Shown piece by piece: positions 17,165 to 19,999 of a stretch of DNA of 19,999 nt (positions within the stretch are counted from its first letter, which is position 1; every line of letters begins with the position of its first letter). Location of the stretch: the NCBI GenBank assembly GCA_046331705.1, contig JAXLQJ010000089.1:1-19999 (forward strand). The letters are read 5' to 3'. The position numbers and the translations under genes were made by a program. The DNA comes from JADJOY01 sp046331705 [NCBI: bacterium]. GTDB lineage: Bacteria > JADJOY01. The notes below the pieces were generated by a model, which did not search any database, was not told the DNA's origin, and saw nothing but the letters and a program-made list of their open reading frames with translations.

Positions 17165-17847
17165 GACGCACTCGATCCGCGCAGCGCGCCGCCGCCGCGG
17201 GTATCGGCCGCGCGCGCCAAGCCCAGAACGCACGCCGCGATCAGCGCCGCCGCCAAGCCCGCGCGCAGCGGCCCCGCGCCGCGCGAGCGCACCCGCACCG
17301 GATCGACGAGCCCGTCGGTCCACTTGAGAAGCGCATCGCGCTTCAAGCGAAAGGACACCACCGCCATCTCCGCGTCGGCGCGTGCGCTCGCGTCACCCGC
17401 GCGTTCCGCCTCGTCGAAGCGCTCGAGCAGCACCGTCTCCAGATTGTCGGCCTGCGCGAGCGCGTCGTCGATCATCGCGCGCTCACGTGCACGCGCACTC
17501 TCCAGCACCTCGCGCACGAGCTTCTCCGCCGCCGCCGCCGTGGCCGCGTGCGCCGCGACCACCACCTGATTCCAATGCCCGCCGCTCACCACCGAGATCG
17601 CGAACGCGTCCCGCTCGATCCGCACCGCATCCGCCTCCATCTCTGCGCGCACCTTGTCCACGTCGAGGAGCGGCACACCGTCGAGAACCGGCACCCGCAC
17701 GGCGCCCGTCGCCTGCGCACCGGGCGCCACCACCAGCCCGACCACCCAGGCCGAAAGCGCCGCCACCAACCCCGCGGCGATCCCCCCAGCGAGCAACTGC
17801 ACCACCGCCGAGAACCGCCCGGCCATCGCCGTCACGAACCCGCGCAT
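17161..17847 (-). CDS. Unrecognised protein with two membrane segments and a central helical region
   Basis: A 228-residue protein I do not recognise. A long hydrophobic segment lies at about 13-46, then a beta-like stretch (AVRVPVLDGVPLLDVDKV), an Ala/Glu/Arg-rich helical and probably coiled-coil region at about 85-165 (AEKLVREVLESARARERAMI and DNLETVLLERFDEAERAG), and a second hydrophobic segment near 193-212 followed by a short charged tail. This topology resembles Wzz-like polysaccharide co-polymerases, but the Pro-rich motif next to the second membrane segment is not evident, so that label is not applied. ATG 17847 is chosen for a GGTGAGG ribosome binding site 5 bases upstream; GTG 17865 is possible. 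It heads the operon with the synthetase-like and GNAT genes. Confidence 0.75.
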   Translation of the reverse strand: MRGFVTAMAGRFSAVVQLLAGGIAAGLVAALSAWVVGLVVAPGAQATGAVRVPVLDGVPLLDVDKVRAEMEADAVRIERDAFAISVVSGGHWNQVVVAAHAATAAAAEKLVREVLESARARERAMIDDALAQADNLETVLLERFDEAERAGDASARADAEMAVVSFRLKRDALLKWTDGLVDPVRVRSRGAGPLRAGLAAALIAACVLGLARAADTRGGGALRGSSAS

Positions 17848-18037
17848 CGCACCCTCACCAGGCACGATTCAAACACCCCGCGGCCGCGGCGCACAGCGGA
17901 CCGACAGCACTCGATCCGCACACGCCGCTCGGCGCCACACGCGCACCAGCGATCGCGAGACAGCACCGCGTGCCCGCGAACGTGAGCGTGGCCGCTGCTC
18001 GGTTCGGCGCGCCAGCGCCCGGGGCGACCGAGCACGG

Positions 18038-18067
18038 TTGACACTCCTCCGAGCCCGTCAATATCTT
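18038..18067 (+). promoter_or_regulatory. Sigma70-like promoter of tRNA-Asn
   Basis: A perfect TTGACA -35 box (18038-18043) is followed after 18 bases by TATCTT (18062-18067), four of six matches to TATAAT. Transcription would begin about 16 bases before the tRNA. A perfect -35 in such GC-rich DNA, directly upstream of a stable RNA, is unlikely by chance. Confidence 0.75.
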
Positions 18068-18089
18068 CCGGCGGCTCGAAATCGCACCT

Positions 18090-18165
18090 TCCCCGGTAGC
18101 TCAGTCGGCAGAGCGGGTGGCTGTTAACCACCAAGTCGGCGGTTCGAGTCCGTCCCGGGGAGCCA
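18090..18165 (+). tRNA. tRNA-Asn (anticodon GTT), CCA encoded
   Basis: A full cloverleaf can be drawn. Acceptor strands tccccgg (18090-18096) and ccgggga (18155-18161) pair perfectly, followed by discriminator G and an encoded CCA (18163-18165). The D loop contains agctcagtcggcagagc. The anticodon stem ggtgg/ccacc encloses loop ctgttaa, giving anticodon GTT for asparagine. The T arm has the invariant ttcgagt loop with stem ggcgg/ccgtc including one G-U pair. The variable loop is short. It lies just upstream of an accessory strip carrying toxin-antitoxin genes, a common insertion neighbourhood, but no integrase or duplicated tRNA end is visible. Confidence 0.97.
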
Positions 18166-18198
18166 CGTTTTCGTCCAGGGTTGCGTCAGCCGCGCGGC

Positions 18199-18606
18199 TC
18201 ACTCCTGCGACGCAGTCGAGACGAGTCTCGCTCGAATCCAAGTGGCCAGCTCCTCTTCGGAGACCCGGCCCTCGGCCAAACCGACGAATACTCGGTACTT
18301 GTCGTCCGGCGCGCCGGCGATGTCGGCGCCGTTGATGCGCAGGAAGGTCCGACACGCGACCAGCGCGGTGCGCTTGTTACCATCCACGAACGGATGGTTT
18401 TGCGCGATGCCGAACGCGTAGGTGGCGGCGAGATCGGCCAAATCCGCATCGGCTCCCCGGTAAGCAAGTCGGTTACGCGGTCGAGCGAGAGCCGAATCCA
18501 GTAGACCGGCATCTCGCAGGCCCGCATCACCACCGTGCTCGGCGATCTGCCGGCGATGGATCGCCAGCACGACCTCAGCGCGAAGCCAGACCGGCCCGTC
18601 CGTCAT
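18199..18606 (-). CDS. doc: Doc-type (death-on-curing, Fic fold) toxin
   Basis: A 135-residue Doc-family toxin. The Fic-fold active motif HPFVDGNKRT begins at His71. It carries Lys in place of the second Gly of classical Fic AMPylases (HPFxxGNGR), which is the Doc form; the P1 Doc toxin phosphorylates EF-Tu and stops translation. The family's LRDAGLLDSALARPRNRLAY segment precedes it and AATYAFGIAQNHPF is typical. Length is normal and no frame break is seen. ATG 18606 lies 4 bases after the stop of the AbrB/MazE-type antitoxin, so the pair is co-transcribed. The usual partner of Doc is Phd; here the partner is of SpoVT/AbrB type, a combination also known in bacteria. It is convergent with tRNA-Asn, 33 bases away. 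Confidence 0.93.
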   Translation of the reverse strand: MTDGPVWLRAEVVLAIHRRQIAEHGGDAGLRDAGLLDSALARPRNRLAYRGADADLADLAATYAFGIAQNHPFVDGNKRTALVACRTFLRINGADIAGAPDDKYRVFVGLAEGRVSEEELATWIRARLVSTASQE

Positions 18607-18610
18607 CGCA

Positions 18611-18835
18611 CTATTCGGCGAGCTTGCGGAGCACGTCGCGATCGTCCCGCATCACCCGCTCAGCCTCGTCGAGTTGGTGCGCCACTTCCGGGTCGAAGGG
18701 CGTCAGCTCGACGCCTCCTGGCGTGTCCAGCAGAAAGAGCGTGTCGCCACGCTCCACGCGGAGGCGCTTCAAGACCTCTTTCGGGAGCACCACACCGGTG
18801 GAGTTTCCGATCGTCGTCAGCTTGACCTTGGTCAC
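18611..18835 (-). CDS. AbrB/MazE-type (SpoVT/AbrB domain) antitoxin
   Basis: A 74-residue DNA-binding antitoxin. Residues 3-45 have the swapped-hairpin AbrB pattern VKLTTIGNSTGVVLPKEVLK followed by LRVERGDTLFLLDTPGGVEL, and the C-terminal tail (about 46-74) is acidic and helical, the usual toxin-binding part. GTG 18835 is fixed by AGGAGG 5 bases upstream (18841-18846). It precedes the Doc toxin by 4 bases, the usual antitoxin-first order. It should repress its own promoter, which carries a palindrome at 18858-18867, as a complex with the toxin. Lengths of both partners are normal, so the module looks functional. Confidence 0.93.
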   Translation of the reverse strand: MTKVKLTTIGNSTGVVLPKEVLKRLRVERGDTLFLLDTPGGVELTPFDPEVAHQLDEAERVMRDDRDVLRKLAE

Positions 18836-18852
18836 GTCGTCCTCCTCGGCCG

Positions 18853-18867
18853 ATTATAACGATCGTT
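18853..18867 (-). promoter_or_regulatory. Promoter -10 and operator-like palindrome of the AbrB/Doc operon
   Basis: On the minus strand TATAAT (18858-18853) is a perfect -10 box, 6 bases before the AGGAGG ribosome binding site, so the mRNA leader would be only about 10 bases. The perfect palindrome AACGATCGTT (18858-18867) overlaps its upstream edge and lies in the spacer, where an autorepressor would block RNA polymerase. The -35 region is weak. Confidence 0.7.
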
Positions 18868-19007
18868 GGAACGGGCAGGCACTCCCTGGTGGTGCTCACC
18901 ATTCAGCTCCGCCGAGAGTTCGAGCTACGTCGAGTACGGGGAGCCAGATTGGACGCAGGCTGTCGGAACCGATCCCGATGGCTTGGTGCTCGTCGATATC
19001 GTCTCCA

Positions 19008-19205
19008 TCACCGGCGATCGAGGTCGCCTCGCTCGGCGTTGGCGTCCTCGATGGTGCGAAAGCGACGAACGCCCGGGGGTGGATCGCCGGCCAGGCTCCG
19101 ATACAGCCGCAACATCCGAGCAGTCTCGCGCAGGTTCGCCGGATCGTCCGGCTCGCGCCACGGCGGCCGCATGTCCTCGATCGACCGATATCGTTGAACC
19201 GTCAT
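19008..19205 (-). CDS. Small protein with duplicated RxRSIED motif, partner of the nucleotidyltransferase
   Basis: A 65-residue protein starting at ATG 19205, fixed by an AGGAG ribosome binding site 7 bases upstream. It contains two copies of the pattern R-[YF]-R-[ST]-I-E-D, at residues 5-11 (RYRSIED) and 48-54 (RFRTIED), with a basic helix and PPW/PPPGV in between. I recall small proteins with a similar N- and C-terminal motif next to nucleotidyltransferase toxins in other high-GC bacteria, which suggests an antitoxin or partner; the function is unproven. The frame is open upstream through the broken nucleotidyltransferase, so a longer fused product is formally possible, but the ribosome binding site argues for this start. 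It follows a TGA at 19209-19207 in another frame by one base. Confidence 0.6.
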   Translation of the reverse strand: MTVQRYRSIEDMRPPWREPDDPANLRETARMLRLYRSLAGDPPPGVRRFRTIEDANAERGDLDRR

Positions 19206-19417
19206 CTCAGCGCTCCTCGCATCCGAACCTGCTGCCAGCGCGACAGCATCGAAGCGGTCGATCGGACGGACGGTGTCCTTCTTCATCGGCCAAAGCGCCC
19301 TCGGGCTCACGACGCGGACCCGGACGCCTGCGTACGTCTTCTCCTCGATCACCAGATCGTCGAAAGCGCATGCTTCCCCGAGCCGGGTCAATATGTCGAA
19401 GCCGAATCCGGTGGGTG

Positions 19418-19441
19418 GCACGTAGCGGAGCACGTGGCGGA
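19418..19441 (-). repeat. 12-base near-perfect tandem repeat inside the nucleotidyltransferase
   Basis: gcacgtagcgga (19418-19429) and gcacgtggcgga (19430-19441) differ at one base. It adds four residues in frame, before the RYVPPTG segment. Confidence 0.6.
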
Positions 19442-19543
19442 CGGCTGGATGATTACCGCACCGATCGTCCGATGAGATCTCGTCGATCTGCGGATCGCCG
19501 TAGACGTCTCTCAGCGCGCGCTTGAGGCGCTCGATCTGCTCCG

Positions 19544-19567
19544 GATCGGCGCGGATGATCGGCGGAT
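19544..19567 (-). repeat. 11-13 base near-tandem repeat at the frameshift point
   Basis: gatcggcgcggat (19544-19556) and gatcggcggat (19557-19567) differ by a two-base gap. The second copy is 11 bases long and shifts the reading frame of the nucleotidyltransferase. Confidence 0.65.
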
Positions 19568-19771
19568 GAACAGGTCGAGGTCGGCGGTGGCACGCGCCAG
19601 CCCGTGGAGCCCGAGCGCGATCGCGCCGAGGACGGCGTATTCGACCGGACGCGCCTCGAGCGCGCGGAACACGTTCACCAGAAGGTCTTCGTCGACCGCG
19701 ACCCGCTCCGCCATGGGGTGAGCGTGACATGGATCGCGGCCGTCGCGAATCCAGCCCGGAAGGTCCGGGGC

Positions 19772-19990
19772 ATGCGACTCGCGAAGCCGATTCGCGCCCG
19801 GCAGGCCCGACGCATGCAGCTCTCGACGATTGGCGGCGCGACCCTTGGCGTGTTGCTCGCGATGGCCCTGGTGCTGCTCCACGCGTCGACCGCGCGGGCT
19901 GACGGGATCGCGTTCGAGTACCGGATCGCGTTCGGCATCGTCGTCCTCGATCCCGTTCTTGCCTTCGTGACCGTGTTCGAGGCTGGGTGA
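19772..19990 (+). CDS. Small exported hypothetical protein
   Basis: A 72-residue reading frame with a convincing signal peptide: a basic start (MRLAKPIRARQARRMQ), a hydrophobic core (LGVLLAMALVLLHA) and an AxA-type site near STARA. The mature part is only about 24 residues (DGIAFEY to EAG), hydrophobic at its centre. ATG 19772 is preceded by GGAAGG 8 bases upstream; ATG 19814 is an alternative that would shorten the n-region. I recognise no family. The mature part is so short that a downstream frameshift or a truncated gene continuing past the window edge should be considered. It is divergent from the nucleotidyltransferase pseudogene, 57 bases away. Confidence 0.4.
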   Translation: MRLAKPIRARQARRMQLSTIGGATLGVLLAMALVLLHASTARADGIAFEYRIAFGIVVLDPVLAFVTVFEAG

Positions 19991-19999
19991 TGGCGTGGG

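Larger units (their letters stand above)
19207..19714 (-). pseudogene. Nucleotidyltransferase (AbiEii-like toxin family), broken by frameshift
   Basis: The 5' part (from ATG 19714) reads EYAVLGAIALGLHGLARATA then DLDLFIR: the G-A-x-A-L-x-x-H-G and DxDLF pattern of MNT/AbiEii-type nucleotidyltransferases. The remainder continues in another frame with RADPEQIERLKRALRDVYG, RYVPPTGFGFDILTRLGEAC and MKKDTVRPIDRFDA, the C-terminal part of the same family. Deleting the 11-base near-repeat 19557-19567 rejoins them as DLDLFIRADPEQIER, so this duplication is the likely break. Near the 3' end a further frame change would give RFGCEER then TGA 19209-19207, one base before the next start; that second break is less certain. 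An in-frame 12-base near-repeat lies at 19418-19441. The gene cannot make a normal toxin unless the break is a sequencing error. Confidence 0.7.

Noticed and set aside
17161-17847. Assignment of the two-membrane-segment protein as a Wzz chain-length regulator
   Set aside because: Topology is similar, but the Pro-rich motif by the second membrane segment is missing and it is not in the glycan operon.
18453-18480. ctccccggtaagcaagtcgg resembles the 5' end of the nearby tRNA-Asn, possible attachment-site duplicate
   Set aside because: It encodes the conserved ARPRNRLAYRG segment of Doc, the match is interrupted, and it resembles the 5' rather than the 3' end of the tRNA.

Overview
The window is very GC-rich and densely packed, with strong third-position G/C bias, short intergenic gaps and several 4-base start/stop overlaps. 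The gene content is a complete-looking Rho C-terminus, a VCBS-type lipoprotein, a beta-helix protein opening with a CSLREAIRAAN motif, a Coq4-like protein, and a glycan cluster containing a B12-type radical SAM enzyme. This suggests an environmental Gram-negative bacterium of the old deltaproteobacterial grouping (Myxococcota, Desulfobacterota or Binatota type). That placement is an inference from style and content; no marker in the window proves it.

Bases 1-6066, mostly plus strand: the 3' part of rho, then a secreted lipoprotein (Big2-like domain, six Asp-rich VCBS/FG-GAP motifs, lectin-like C-terminus), a Coq4-like protein with an intact HDxxH-x11-E metal motif, and a large exported right-handed beta-helix protein. 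Hairpins without T-tracts follow rho and the lipoprotein.

Bases 6162-13843, minus strand: a surface-polysaccharide cluster. In transcription order it holds an O-antigen ligase/polymerase-family membrane protein, three GT4-type glycosyltransferases, a B12-binding-type radical SAM protein and a WecG/TagA/CpsF-family glycosyltransferase. The last gene is separated from the others by about 200 bases that fold into four consecutive hairpins. One of these encloses the ribosome binding site and start codon of the last gene. An amidase is transcribed divergently from the head of the cluster (13983-15374).

Bases 15390-17847, minus strand: a tightly overlapping three-gene operon of a coiled-coil protein with two membrane segments, a class II aminoacyl-tRNA-synthetase-like (HisS/HisZ-like) protein, and a RimJ/RimL-type GNAT acetyltransferase. 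The first two genes are not characterised as far as I can tell, and this is the best candidate here for an undescribed system.

Bases 18038-19999: a tRNA-Asn with its own promoter, followed by an accessory strip. It contains an AbrB/MazE-type antitoxin plus Doc-type toxin pair with a clear promoter and operator-like palindrome. Next is a nucleotidyltransferase (AbiEii-like) pseudogene broken at an 11-base near-tandem duplication, with a small partner gene immediately downstream of it. A small exported protein lies at the right edge.
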